NCBI RefSeq assembly: GCF_029623955.1
Contig: NZ_JARSBP010000003.1
Location: 1,116,001 to 1,180,000 of the forward strand
Origin: Mycobacterium sp. 236(2023)
Lineage (GTDB): Bacteria > Actinomycetota > Actinomycetes > Mycobacteriales > Mycobacteriaceae
Reading direction: 5' to 3'
DNA: 64,000 bases
Position numbers and translations under genes: made by a program. Shown here one piece after another: positions 46,604 to 55,423 of the stretch (position 1 is the stretch's first letter; each line of letters opens with the position of its first letter). The notes beneath the pieces were generated by a model. The model ran no database searches and was not told the DNA's origin. It saw only the letters and a list, made by a program, of their open reading frames with translations.

Positions 46604-47907
46604 GCACACGTCCACGACCCAGCATGGATGTCATGACAGACACCGTCCTTGAGCCGGGGCTTCCGCTCGTGCAACGCCCCTTCGGAGCGCGTCCCAACCC
46701 CGACCTCGCCGCGCGTGGCACGGGTGCGCCGGTGCTCGACATCGTGGTGCCCGTATACAACGAGCAGGCCGCGCTCGCGGATTCGGTGCATCGGCTGCAC
46801 CGCTACCTGAGTGAGTCGGTGCCGGTGCCCGCGCGGATCACGATCGCCGACAACGCCAGCGTCGACGACACCCCGCAGATCGCGCAGCGGCTCGCCGCAG
46901 AGCTGACGGAGGTGCGCGTCGTGCGCCTCGAGGAGAAGGGCCGGGGACGCGCGCTGCACCAGGTCTGGTCGGATTCCGATGCGGCCGTGCTCGTCTACAT
47001 GGATGTGGACCTGTCGACCGATCTCGCCGCGCTCGCCCCGCTCGTCGCTCCGCTCATCTCCGGTCACTCGGACCTCGCGATCGGCACCAGGCTCGCCCGC
47101 GGCGCCCGCGTCCAACGCGGGCCGAAGCGGGAGATCATCTCCCGCTGCTACAACTTCATCCTGAAATCCACGCTCTCCGCCGGCTTTTCCGATGCGCAAT
47201 GCGGCTTCAAGGCGATCCGCGCCGACGTCGCGGCCCAGCTGCTCCCGTACGTCGAGGACACCGGTTGGTTCTTCGACACGGAGCTGCTCGTGTTGGCCGA
47301 GCGCATCGGGTTGCGCATCCACGAGGTGCCGGTGGACTGGGTCGACGACCCGGACAGCCGCGTCGACATCATCACGACCGCTGCCGCGGACCTCAAGGGA
47401 ATCGGCCGCCTGTTGCGCGGCTTCGCCACCGGAGCGATCCCGGTCAACGTCATCGCCGCACAGCTGGGACGGTCCCGAGACTCGGCCGCTCCGGGATCGC
47501 TGCTGCGGCAGCTGGTCCGGTTCGGTGCCGTCGGAATCGGCTCGACCGCCGCGTATGTCGCGCTGTTCGTGCTGATGCAGGGATGGGCAGGCGCGCAGCT
47601 GGCCAACCTGATCGCCCTGCTGCTCACCGCGATCGGTAACACGGCGGCCAACCGCCGCTTCACGTTCGGCGTCGGTGGACGCTCAAGGCTGGCCCGCCAC
47701 CACGTCGAAGGCCTGATCGTCTTCGGCATCGCCCTGACCATCACCAGCGGTGCGCTGGGAATCCTCCACGCCACCAACGACTCTCCGCATCACCTCGTCG
47801 AGCTGGCCGTTCTGGTGGCGGCCAACCTGCTCGCCACGGTGGTGCGCTTCGTACTACTCCGCGGCTGGGTGTTCCATCCCCGTCGTACCGAAGGAGCCAT
47901 TCGATGA
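46600..47907 (+). CDS. GT2 glycosyltransferase fused to GtrA-type flippase domain
   Basis: 435 residues. The N-terminal GT2 domain (about 45-270; IVVPVYNEQAALA, YMDVDLSTD, DAQCGFKAIRADVA) is like polyprenyl-phosphate mannose/glucose synthases (DPM1/CsbB). The C-terminal GtrA domain (about 300-425) has four membrane helices and NTAANRRFTFG. Together they would make a polyprenyl-phosphate sugar and help flip it. Start GTG 46600 overlaps the upstream stop (GTGA); the stop overlaps the next start (ATGA). Sandwiched between two GT-C paralogues. Confidence 0.92.
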   Translation: MSTRPRPSMDVMTDTVLEPGLPLVQRPFGARPNPDLAARGTGAPVLDIVVPVYNEQAALADSVHRLHRYLSESVPVPARITIADNASVDDTPQIAQRLAAELTEVRVVRLEEKGRGRALHQVWSDSDAAVLVYMDVDLSTDLAALAPLVAPLISGHSDLAIGTRLARGARVQRGPKREIISRCYNFILKSTLSAGFSDAQCGFKAIRADVAAQLLPYVEDTGWFFDTELLVLAERIGLRIHEVPVDWVDDPDSRVDIITTAAADLKGIGRLLRGFATGAIPVNVIAAQLGRSRDSAAPGSLLRQLVRFGAVGIGSTAAYVALFVLMQGWAGAQLANLIALLLTAIGNTAANRRFTFGVGGRSRLARHHVEGLIVFGIALTITSGALGILHATNDSPHHLVELAVLVAANLLATVVRFVLLRGWVFHPRRTEGAIR

Positions 47908-49829
47908 CCGTCATCACTGACAAGGCCACGACCACCGCCGTGGAGCACGACGTCCCGCCAACGCCCCAGCCACGCTGGGTGTGGCCTGCGCTGGCGGCGC
48001 TGCTCGCGGCCACCGCCCTGCTCTATCTGTGGGGGCTCGGCTCCTCGGGGTGGGCCAACCAGTACTACGCGGCCGCGGCGCAAGCGGGCACCCAGGATTG
48101 GAAGGCGTGGCTGTTCGGCTCGCTCGATGCCGGCAACGCGATCACCGTCGACAAGCCGCCCGCCGCACTGTGGGTGATGGTGCTGTCGGGCAGGCTTTTC
48201 GGCTTCAGCCCATTCACGATGCTGCTGCCGCAGGCCCTGATGGGGGTCGCGTCGGTCGCGGTACTCTTCGCCGCGGTGCGACGGGTGAGCGGACCCGGTG
48301 CGGGCCTATTCGCGGGAGTGGCGCTGGCCGTGACGCCGGTGGCGGCGCTGATGTTCCGCTACAACAACCCCGACGCGTTGCTGGTGTTGCTGCTCGTGAT
48401 CGCCGCCTACTTCATGGTGCGGGCCATCCAGACGGGCGGCACGCGCTGGATGGTGTTGGTGGGCGTGGTCCTCGGATTCGCCTTCCTGACCAAGCTCCTG
48501 CAGGCGTTCCTGGTGATGCCCGGCCTGGCGGTGGCGTTCCTCGTCGCTGCCCCCATCGGCCTGTGGCAGCGCATCGGCAAGCTGCTCATCGGGGCTCTCG
48601 CCATGGTGGTGACCGCGGGATCGTTCCTGGCGATGGTCAGCCTGTGGCCCGCCGGCTCGCGGCCGTACATTGGCGGCTCCACCGACAACAGCCTGATTCA
48701 GCTCGCGCTGGGGTACAACGGAATCCAGCGTGTGATGGGCGGCGAGGGCATGCCGGGCGGAGGCCGGGGCGGTCCCCCTCCGGGAGGTGGCCCCGGTGGC
48801 CCCGGTGGGGGAGCCAACCTGTTCTTCGGCGGCGACCCCGGCATCGGCAGGCTGTTCGGAGCATCGATGGGCACCGAGGCGTCGTGGCTGCTGCCCGCGG
48901 CGCTGATCGGGCTCGTGGCGGGTCTGTGGTTCACCCGGCGTACGGCACGTACCGGTGCCGTGCGCGCCAGCTTGCTGCTGTGGGGCGGATGGGTGCTGGT
49001 CTCCGGTGCCGTGTTCAGCTTCATGGACGGCATCATCCACCCGTACTACACCGTGGCGCTGGCGCCGGGCATCGCAGCACTCGTAGGCATCTCGGTTGTC
49101 GAATTATGGCGCGGTAGAAACCATCTGGCGTCGCGGGTGATCCTGGCGGTGATGTCCGCCGGAACGGGAGTGTGGGCGTTCATCCTGCTCGGCAGGACGC
49201 CGGACTGGCAGCCGTGGCTGCGCTGGGCGGTTCTCGTCGGCTCGATCGTCGTGGCTGCGGTCATCGCGGTCGGTGTGCACAGGCTGGGTCGCGCCGCCGC
49301 GGTGGTTGCCGCAGCGGCGGTTCTGTTCGGTGTCGCCGCACCCGCGGCGTACGCCCTGGAGACGGCGCTGAGCTCGCACAGCAGCGGTCCGATGGCGATG
49401 TCGGGCCCGGCCGGATCCGGCGACGGTGGCTTCGGCGGATTCGGCCCTCCCGGCGGACCCGGCGGACCCGGCGAGCCTGGCAGTTCCCGCGTGCCGATAT
49501 CGGAGAACACCGAGCTGCAGGACATCGTCAAGGATGCCGACAACCGTTGGGCAGCAGCCAGTATCGGGTCGATGACCGCCGGCGAGCTGGAGCTGGAGAC
49601 CGGGGCGTCGGTGATGGCGATCGGCGGCTTCGCGGGGTCGGACAACTCGCCGACGCTGCAGCAGTTCCAGGCCTATGTGGCTGATGGTCAGGTCCGCTAC
49701 TTCGTCGGCGGCGGCCACGGCGGGCCGGGACGGGATTCTGGATCGGCGAGCGAGATCACCGCGTGGGTGGAGCAGACCTTCGCGCCGATGGACGTCGGCG
49801 GCACCACCGTCTACGACCTACAAGCGTGA
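47904..49829 (+). CDS. GT-C glycosyltransferase, GT39/ArnT-like (YkcB type), copy B
   Basis: 641 residues, paralogous to copy A over its length (SSGWANQYYAAAAQAGTQDW; ITVDKPPAALW; MFRYNNPDALLVLLL; MDGIIHPYYTVALAPG). It differs by a Gly/Pro insertion in an outer loop (about residues 280-305, PGGGRGGPPPGGGPGG) and a second Gly/Pro stretch before the C-terminal domain (about 500-525). The start overlaps the GT2-GtrA stop. Likely transfers the sugar from polyprenyl phosphate to an envelope acceptor. Two paralogues with one donor synthase suggest two acceptors. Confidence 0.9.
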   Translation: MTVITDKATTTAVEHDVPPTPQPRWVWPALAALLAATALLYLWGLGSSGWANQYYAAAAQAGTQDWKAWLFGSLDAGNAITVDKPPAALWVMVLSGRLFGFSPFTMLLPQALMGVASVAVLFAAVRRVSGPGAGLFAGVALAVTPVAALMFRYNNPDALLVLLLVIAAYFMVRAIQTGGTRWMVLVGVVLGFAFLTKLLQAFLVMPGLAVAFLVAAPIGLWQRIGKLLIGALAMVVTAGSFLAMVSLWPAGSRPYIGGSTDNSLIQLALGYNGIQRVMGGEGMPGGGRGGPPPGGGPGGPGGGANLFFGGDPGIGRLFGASMGTEASWLLPAALIGLVAGLWFTRRTARTGAVRASLLLWGGWVLVSGAVFSFMDGIIHPYYTVALAPGIAALVGISVVELWRGRNHLASRVILAVMSAGTGVWAFILLGRTPDWQPWLRWAVLVGSIVVAAVIAVGVHRLGRAAAVVAAAAVLFGVAAPAAYALETALSSHSSGPMAMSGPAGSGDGGFGGFGPPGGPGGPGEPGSSRVPISENTELQDIVKDADNRWAAASIGSMTAGELELETGASVMAIGGFAGSDNSPTLQQFQAYVADGQVRYFVGGGHGGPGRDSGSASEITAWVEQTFAPMDVGGTTVYDLQA

Positions 49830-49835
49830 TCCGCC

Positions 49836-49890
49836 GGAATTGCATTCCAGCAGGCACTCACTCGCACTTCCGCTGCGGGAATGCAATTCC
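49836..49890. repeat. Inverted repeat after the glycosyltransferase operon
   Basis: GGAATTGCATTCC (49836-49848) and GGAATGCAATTCC (49878-49890) are perfect 13-bp inverted arms with a 29-nt loop, 6 nt after the stop codon. Likely terminator or member of a dispersed repeat; a related sequence occurs at 58961-58988. Confidence 0.55.
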
Positions 49891-49939
49891 GCCGATTTGA
49901 AGTGGTGACTTCGGCGCTTGTCACGCCTAGCCTCGCGCC

Positions 49940-50437
49940 ATGACCGTGACCGACGAGTACCTGAAGAACAACGAGAAGTACGCCGAGACCTTCTCGGGTC
50001 CGCTTCCGTTACCGCCCAGCAAGCACGTCGCGGTCGTCGCCTGCATGGACGCGCGGCTCGACGTGTACCGCATCCTCGGGCTCGGCGACGGCGAGGCGCA
50101 CGTCATCCGCAACGCGGGCGGGGTGGTCACCGATGACGAGATCCGGTCTCTCGCCATCAGCCAGCGTCTGCTGGGCACAAAGGAGATCATCCTGATCCAC
50201 CACACCGACTGCGGCATGCTGACGTTCACCGACGACGACTTCAAGCGCAGCATCCAGGATGAGACGGGGCTGAAACCTGAGTGGGCGGCCGAGGCGTTCC
50301 CGGATCTGGAGGAGGACGTGCGTCAGTCTTTGCGCCGGATCGAGGCGAGCCCGTTCGTCACAAAGCATGTATCACTTCGCGGGTTCGTCTTCGACGTTGC
50401 GACCGGACGACTCGACGAGGTGATCTCCGGCAGGTAG
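49940..50437 (+). CDS. canA: Beta-carbonic anhydrase CanA
   Basis: 165 residues. Zinc ligands C35, H88 and C91 (VACMDARLD; HHTDCGM) and the catalytic dyad D37-R39 are all present. Interconverts CO2 and bicarbonate in the cytosol. Length, residues and position just before cysD in the backbone match Rv1284. The last 66 bp overlap the 3' end of the convergent fused ABC gene, an unusually long antisense overlap. Confidence 0.96.
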   Translation: MTVTDEYLKNNEKYAETFSGPLPLPPSKHVAVVACMDARLDVYRILGLGDGEAHVIRNAGGVVTDDEIRSLAISQRLLGTKEIILIHHTDCGMLTFTDDDFKRSIQDETGLKPEWAAEAFPDLEEDVRQSLRRIEASPFVTKHVSLRGFVFDVATGRLDEVISGR

Positions 50438-52570
50438 CCGGAGCACCCGGTCGGCCAGCCTGGCGACAGCGGCCTCGTCGTGGCTGATGAACAGCAGGCC
50501 CAACCCGTCGGCGGCGAATCCGGCGAGCAGGTCCAGGATGCCGTCGCGAGTCTCGGGATCCAGCGACGACGTGACCTCGTCACAAACCAGGATGCGCGGA
50601 CGCGCGGCAAGGGCGCGTGCCAGCGCAACGCGCTGCGCCTGCCCGCCGGACAATTGCGGAGATCGGCGGTCGAGCAACTGCGTGTCGAGCCCGACGAGCC
50701 GCAGCAGTCGCGCCGCCTCCACCGCGGCGTCGCCACGGGACATGTTGTCCAACAACCGAAGCGGGCGGGTCACCTCCTGTTCGACGGTCCATCGCGGGTT
50801 CAGCGACCGCCTCGGATTCTGGAAGACGAGCTGCAGTGCGCGCCGCTGGTCGGCGGAGCGATGTGCAGCCCTGGCGGCCAGCCGCTGCCCGTCGAGCAGG
50901 AGCTGCCCGGCAGCGGGTTCGTGCAGCCCCACCAGGCATCGGGCGACAGTCGTCTTGCCCGCGCCAGACTGGCCGACAATAGCGACGCATTCACCTGCGC
51001 CCACGGATAATTCGGGTATCTGGACGACGCTCCCGTGGGGGAATCCCGCCGCGAGAGCCGTGACGTTAAGCACCGGATCGACGCCGGTGGCCGCCGGTGC
51101 CGGCGTGACCGTCTGAGTGACGGTGGCCGGCTCGGTGCCCGCGATCCGGCCTGCCCGGATGGTCACGACGTCGTCGACGAGGCCGCGCACAGCCGCGAGA
51201 TCGTGGGTGATGACGATGAACACGGCGCCCGTCTCGGCGCGTAACCGCCGGAGGGTGTCGACGAGAATTTCTGCGGTGTGTGCGTCGAGTCCGGTGGTCG
51301 GCTCGTCGAGGACGACGACATCCGGGCGGCGCAGCACGGCGAGCGCGATGAGGACCCGCTGCTGCTGCCCACCCGAGAGCTGGTGGGGATATCTGCGCAG
51401 GAACTGTCTGTCGGATGGCAGGTCGACGCTGCGCAACGCGCTCGCAATGGCGCCGACGCCCGACATGCCGCCCGCTCGCTGGATCTCACGAATGTGCGTG
51501 CCGACGCGCAGCGCCGGATTCAATCCGGTGGCCGGATCCTGCGGGACGTAGCCGATCTTTCGCAAGGCATCGGGCCGGGTGATGTTTCCCCGCAGCGTCA
51601 GATCAGTCGGCAACGCGTCCAGGATCGCCAGTGCGAGTGTGGTCTTGCCCGCGCCGGAAGGTCCGATGATCGCGATGCTGCGACCGCTGGGCAGGTCGAG
51701 TTCGATGCTGTCGAGGATCGTCCGCCCGTCCGGGCCGGTCACCGTCAGCCCCGTCGCGGCGATGTCAGCCGTGCGGCGGGGAGGCGGTGGTGCGGGCTCC
51801 CCGGCGAGCCTGTCGGCGAGCAGATTCAGGGCGACGACGAGTGCGGTGATCAGGCCTGCGGGCACAACCACCGACAGCGGGGCGGTGCCGATGCCCGCGC
51901 GGTTCTCGGTGACCATCAGCGCCCAGTCCGGCGCGGGTTGGTGGGTGCCGAGACCGAGAAAGCTGCTGGCCGTGATGATTCCGACGGTGGCAGACATGCG
52001 GATGCCCGCGTCGGCCAGTAGTACGGGGCGGAGGTTGGGCAGGATCTGGTCGACGGCGATCCGCCGGTCGCTCTCGCCGCGGGCGCGTGCCGATTCGACG
52101 TAACCCGTAGACAGCAGGCCGATGGTGGTGGTTCGCACGACCCGCGCCACCCAGGGCGCCGTCACCAGCGCGGTGGCGAGCACGATCGCCGCGGGCCCTT
52201 TGCCGGCGGCGGTGGCGATCACGGCGACGACGAGGAACCAGGGGAGCACGATCATGGCGTCCACCGGGCGCATCAGCCAGCCGTCGGCCCGTCTGCGCAT
52301 TCCCGCGACCAACCCGATCGTCATGCCCAGGAGGTAGGAGAGCGTCAGAGCCGTCGCGGTCAACATGACCAGTCGGTATCCACCGCGCAGCACCCGCGAG
52401 AGGACGTCGCGACCGACGAAGTCGGTGCCGAGCAGATGGTGAGCCGACGGGCCCTGAAAGGGAACGCCGTGCGCCTCGGTCGGTGAGTACGGAGCTACGA
52501 ACGGCCCGAACACGATGAGCGCCAACATGATCACGAGCACGAGCGCGGGAAGGCATGCTTTGCGGATCAC
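50372..52570 (-). CDS. Fused peptide/nickel-type ABC permease and double ATPase (DppC-DppD-DppF)
   Basis: 732 residues in one chain: a DppC-type permease (about 1-265; EAA loop YVESARARGESDRRIAVDQI), NBD1 (about 270-490; Walker A GPSGAGKTT, signature LSGGQQQR, Walker B VVVLDEPTTGLD) and NBD2 (about 500-725; GQSGAGKTT, LSGGQAQR, ILVCDEVTSSLD). Normally these are three genes. The GTG start overlaps the dppB stop (GTGA). NBD2 has Val where the Walker B Pro is usual (DEV). The adjacent cysDNC operon suggests a sulfur-containing substrate, but peptide, opine or nickel uptake is possible. Confidence 0.88.
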   Translation of the reverse strand: MIRKACLPALVLVIMLALIVFGPFVAPYSPTEAHGVPFQGPSAHHLLGTDFVGRDVLSRVLRGGYRLVMLTATALTLSYLLGMTIGLVAGMRRRADGWLMRPVDAMIVLPWFLVVAVIATAAGKGPAAIVLATALVTAPWVARVVRTTTIGLLSTGYVESARARGESDRRIAVDQILPNLRPVLLADAGIRMSATVGIITASSFLGLGTHQPAPDWALMVTENRAGIGTAPLSVVVPAGLITALVVALNLLADRLAGEPAPPPPRRTADIAATGLTVTGPDGRTILDSIELDLPSGRSIAIIGPSGAGKTTLALAILDALPTDLTLRGNITRPDALRKIGYVPQDPATGLNPALRVGTHIREIQRAGGMSGVGAIASALRSVDLPSDRQFLRRYPHQLSGGQQQRVLIALAVLRRPDVVVLDEPTTGLDAHTAEILVDTLRRLRAETGAVFIVITHDLAAVRGLVDDVVTIRAGRIAGTEPATVTQTVTPAPAATGVDPVLNVTALAAGFPHGSVVQIPELSVGAGECVAIVGQSGAGKTTVARCLVGLHEPAAGQLLLDGQRLAARAAHRSADQRRALQLVFQNPRRSLNPRWTVEQEVTRPLRLLDNMSRGDAAVEAARLLRLVGLDTQLLDRRSPQLSGGQAQRVALARALAARPRILVCDEVTSSLDPETRDGILDLLAGFAADGLGLLFISHDEAAVARLADRVLRLPAGDHLVESSGRNVEDEPAK

Positions 52571-53532
52571 GGCGCGAGCACATTTCGGCCGGACGGTGTC
52601 AGTGCCATGGCCACGATGTCGGCCGCCAGATACGCCAGCAGCCCGAACGCGGCGAGCAGTACCGCCGTGGACTGGACGAAAGGCAGGTCGCGCGCGGAGA
52701 TCGCCCGCAGCAATTCGTGTGCGAGCCCCGGATAGGCGAACAGCGTTTCCACGATCGCTATCCCGCCGATCAACCCGACCACCGCGCCGGCCACCGGATG
52801 CACCGCCGCCGACAGCGCATTGGGTGCGGCATGGCGCAGGATGAGCCTGTGCCGCGGGATTCCGTTGATGCGTGCCGCGCGGATGTAGTCGCTGCGCATG
52901 ACGTCCGTCATCTGTGCGCGAGCGATCCGGATGGGGTGCGGTGCGAGGCCGCACAGCAGGCAGACGACAGGCAGCACAAGCACTTCCGGCCGTTCGAAAG
53001 GACTGGTCCCGGACGGCACGAGAGACACCGCGGGAAACCACCCAAGGCCCAACGCTAGCCATGAGATACACAGGACGCCGACGACGAACGGGGGCACCGA
53101 CTCCGATGCCAGGGCAACCGAACTGACGAATCTGTCGAAGCGTGACCCGGCGAACGCGCCCGCCGTCAGCCCGATCAGCAGTGACAGCGGGATCAGGACC
53201 ACAAGGGTGACCGCGGCCAGTGCGATCGAGTTCCGCAGCCGGAACTGCATCACGTCCGCGACCGGTCGCTGTGAGAGCAGTGAAACCCCCAGATCGCCGC
53301 GCGCCAGTCCGGCGGCCCACTCCACGAACCGCTCGATCGCGGGCCGGTCGAGGCCGAGCTCGGCCCGGAGTGCCGCAAGCTGGTGCGGGTCGGCCTGACC
53401 GGCACCCTGTCGCGACAACAGGACTGTTGCCGCGTCGCCGGGAAGCAGTTCGAACAGCCAGAAGACCGCGGCGGCGACCACCACCAGAACGATCGCCGCG
53501 CCGGCCAGCCGCCCGGCGATGTAGTGCGTCAT
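52567..53532 (-). CDS. ABC transporter permease, DppB type
   Basis: 321 residues with six membrane segments; family features are LFELLPGDAATVLLSRQGAG near the N-terminus, ELGLDRPAIERFVEWAAGLA, GDLGVSLLSQRPV, and the EAA loop DYIRAARINGIPRHRLILRH. Its stop overlaps the start of the fused permease/ATPase, and it follows the binding-protein gene by 30 bp, giving an operon of binding protein, DppB and fused DppCDF. Confidence 0.9.
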   Translation of the reverse strand: MTHYIAGRLAGAAIVLVVVAAAVFWLFELLPGDAATVLLSRQGAGQADPHQLAALRAELGLDRPAIERFVEWAAGLARGDLGVSLLSQRPVADVMQFRLRNSIALAAVTLVVLIPLSLLIGLTAGAFAGSRFDRFVSSVALASESVPPFVVGVLCISWLALGLGWFPAVSLVPSGTSPFERPEVLVLPVVCLLCGLAPHPIRIARAQMTDVMRSDYIRAARINGIPRHRLILRHAAPNALSAAVHPVAGAVVGLIGGIAIVETLFAYPGLAHELLRAISARDLPFVQSTAVLLAAFGLLAYLAADIVAMALTPSGRNVLAP

Positions 53533-53562
53533 CGGCGGCGTGTCAGCGGGCGGCGCGGGCGG

Positions 53563-55158
53563 TCATCGGTTGATCCAGGTGGTCGTGAAGTTCGCCCAGT
53601 CGCCGGTTCCCGGTACACCGTCACGGATTCCCTGCACGTGGCTTCGCGCGGCGGTCGGTTGCAGGGCGAAGCTGTGCAGGATGTATCCGCCCTCATTCCA
53701 GAGTTGTTCCTGCAGTTCGTCATACAGCACTTCGCGGCGGCCTTCGTCCATGGTGGCACGGGCTTCGTAGAACGTGCGGTCCCACTCGGGGTTCTTCCAC
53801 GCGGTGGCGTTGTCCGGGGCGTTGGACGTTAGTGCCTGGCCGTAGAAATAGTCGAGGCTGTAGTTCCACCAGCCGCCCTGGGTGAACGGACGTTGCCCCG
53901 AGATCTGCGAGAAGTAGATGTCGCCGGGCTCGGTCTGCAGCTCGACGGTGATACCGGCTTTTTTGGCCTGCTCGGCGAACAATGTCGCCGATTCCAGCTG
54001 TCCCGGGCTGACGTCGGCAGTGTGCAGGGTGACGGTGAGATTCTCCTGTCCCGCCTCGCGCAGGAGTTCCCGCGCGCGCTGCGGGTTGTAATCGCGTTGC
54101 GGCAGGCGCGAGTTGTAGAACGGTGCGCCTTTGCCGTAGAGGTCGTTGCCCTTTTCGGCGAAGCCGTAGAAGACCGAGTCGACCATCGCCTGCCGGTCCA
54201 CCGACAGTCGCAGGGCCTCGCGCACCCGCGGATCATCGAACGGGGCTGTGTCCAAACGCATCTGGAAGGCGGACATCACGCCGTACGGCGGGGTGACCAG
54301 GTAGACGTCGGGTTGGTCGCGTAGTGCGTTGGCCTGCGTCGGAGCCAGTTCGTACACGACGTCGGCCTCTGATGACAGGAACGTGTTGAGGCGCGGTTCG
54401 GTTGCAGCGACCTGCAGGATCTCGACCGCGTCGAGCAGCGGCGGGCCGTCCCAGTGGCGATCGTTGCGCACCAGGCGGGCCCGGTCGCCCGGGGACCAGG
54501 ACTCGAGGATGAACGGCCCGGTTCCGACGGGCAGTGTGGCCGAGTCGAATCCGGTGGTCCCCTCTTTGATGACGTAGACGTACCAGCCAGCAAGCACCGA
54601 GCCGAAGTCGGCGAGCGGTTCGTTCATCGCGATGACGACCGTATGCTCGCCGTCGGTCCTGCTGGTGGCGAGATCGACCATGGCGAGATCGCCTGACGAC
54701 GGCTTGTCCGGGTCGAGCATCCGTTCGATGCTCCACATGACGTCGCGCGACGTCAGTGGGCTGCCATCGCTGAACTGCACGCCCGGCCGCACATTGAGCC
54801 GCCACTGCGTGCCGTCCGCGTTGGGTTCGAGTGTTTCGGCGAGGCGGTATCGCAGCGTCAGATCGTTGTTGTACTCGACGAGGTGATCCCACACGTTCTT
54901 GGACACCGCGCCACCCGCGGAGTGGCCCACCACGTGGGGGTCGAGGACGTCGGCGGTGGCGGAGGTGCCCGCGAACACCGTTCTCAGGGTGCCGCCGCGG
55001 ATCGGGTCGCCCGTGCTCGGCCCACCGGCACCGTCGGGACTGCTGCACCCGGCAAGCAGGAGGGGAGAGCCCACCGCCAGCAATCCGGCACCACCCGCGC
55101 CTGCGAGGAACCGTCGCCGATCGAAGGTGCGACGACGTACGCCGTCAGAAATATTCAT
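53563..55158 (-). CDS. ABC transporter substrate-binding lipoprotein (SBP_bac_5), Tat-type signal
   Basis: 531 residues. The signal peptide has a twin-arginine motif (RRRFLAG) and a lipobox (LLAGC, Cys about residue 38), so export is probably by Tat with lipid anchoring. The SBP_bac_5 domain follows ([56 protein letters not shown]). First gene of its operon, divergent from cysD across 265 bp. Ligand unknown; context favours an organosulfur compound or peptide. Confidence 0.88.
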   Translation of the reverse strand: MNISDGVRRRTFDRRRFLAGAGGAGLLAVGSPLLLAGCSSPDGAGGPSTGDPIRGGTLRTVFAGTSATADVLDPHVVGHSAGGAVSKNVWDHLVEYNNDLTLRYRLAETLEPNADGTQWRLNVRPGVQFSDGSPLTSRDVMWSIERMLDPDKPSSGDLAMVDLATSRTDGEHTVVIAMNEPLADFGSVLAGWYVYVIKEGTTGFDSATLPVGTGPFILESWSPGDRARLVRNDRHWDGPPLLDAVEILQVAATEPRLNTFLSSEADVVYELAPTQANALRDQPDVYLVTPPYGVMSAFQMRLDTAPFDDPRVREALRLSVDRQAMVDSVFYGFAEKGNDLYGKGAPFYNSRLPQRDYNPQRARELLREAGQENLTVTLHTADVSPGQLESATLFAEQAKKAGITVELQTEPGDIYFSQISGQRPFTQGGWWNYSLDYFYGQALTSNAPDNATAWKNPEWDRTFYEARATMDEGRREVLYDELQEQLWNEGGYILHSFALQPTAARSHVQGIRDGVPGTGDWANFTTTWINR

Positions 55159-55345
55159 GTGGTCTGTCCATCCTCGTGGTGTCGAGAATTCGCGCAGGCG
55201 ATCTGGCTCCCCGTCGCGAAACGCGATCGGGTCACAGTTGCGGGACAGCCCCGGATTTCCACCGGTGTTCCCCTGCATCGAACGAAGGCAATTTAACACC
55301 GCGGCTGGTCGGGTGTGGTCATGGCCCTTTTCCGGCGACAGTTCG

Positions 55346-55402
55346 TTGACAGTCGGCGAGGTCGTCGGGCAGAATTCCCGGTTATGACCATAAATATGGT
55401 CA
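55346..55402 (+). promoter_or_regulatory. cysD promoter with palindromic operator
   Basis: TTGACA (55346-55351) and CAGAAT (55370-55375) with an 18-bp spacer form a sigma-A-like promoter. Just after the expected start of transcription lies TGACCATAAATATGGTCA (55385-55402), a perfect 8-bp inverted repeat around AA: a strong repressor operator. The best local candidate to bind it is the Rrf2 regulator encoded at 60374 (inferred). Confidence 0.65.
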
Positions 55403-55423
55403 AATCTACCAACTTTACGGGGA

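Noticed and set aside
48741..48830. Tandem GGN/CCN repeats as a possible regulatory repeat array
   Set aside because: They encode an in-frame Gly/Pro-rich outer loop of GT-C copy B and are explained as coding low complexity.
50372..53320. Extension of the fused ABC protein to 982 residues
   Set aside because: Residues before GTG 52570 are Arg/Ala-rich shadow of the intact dppB gene in another frame.
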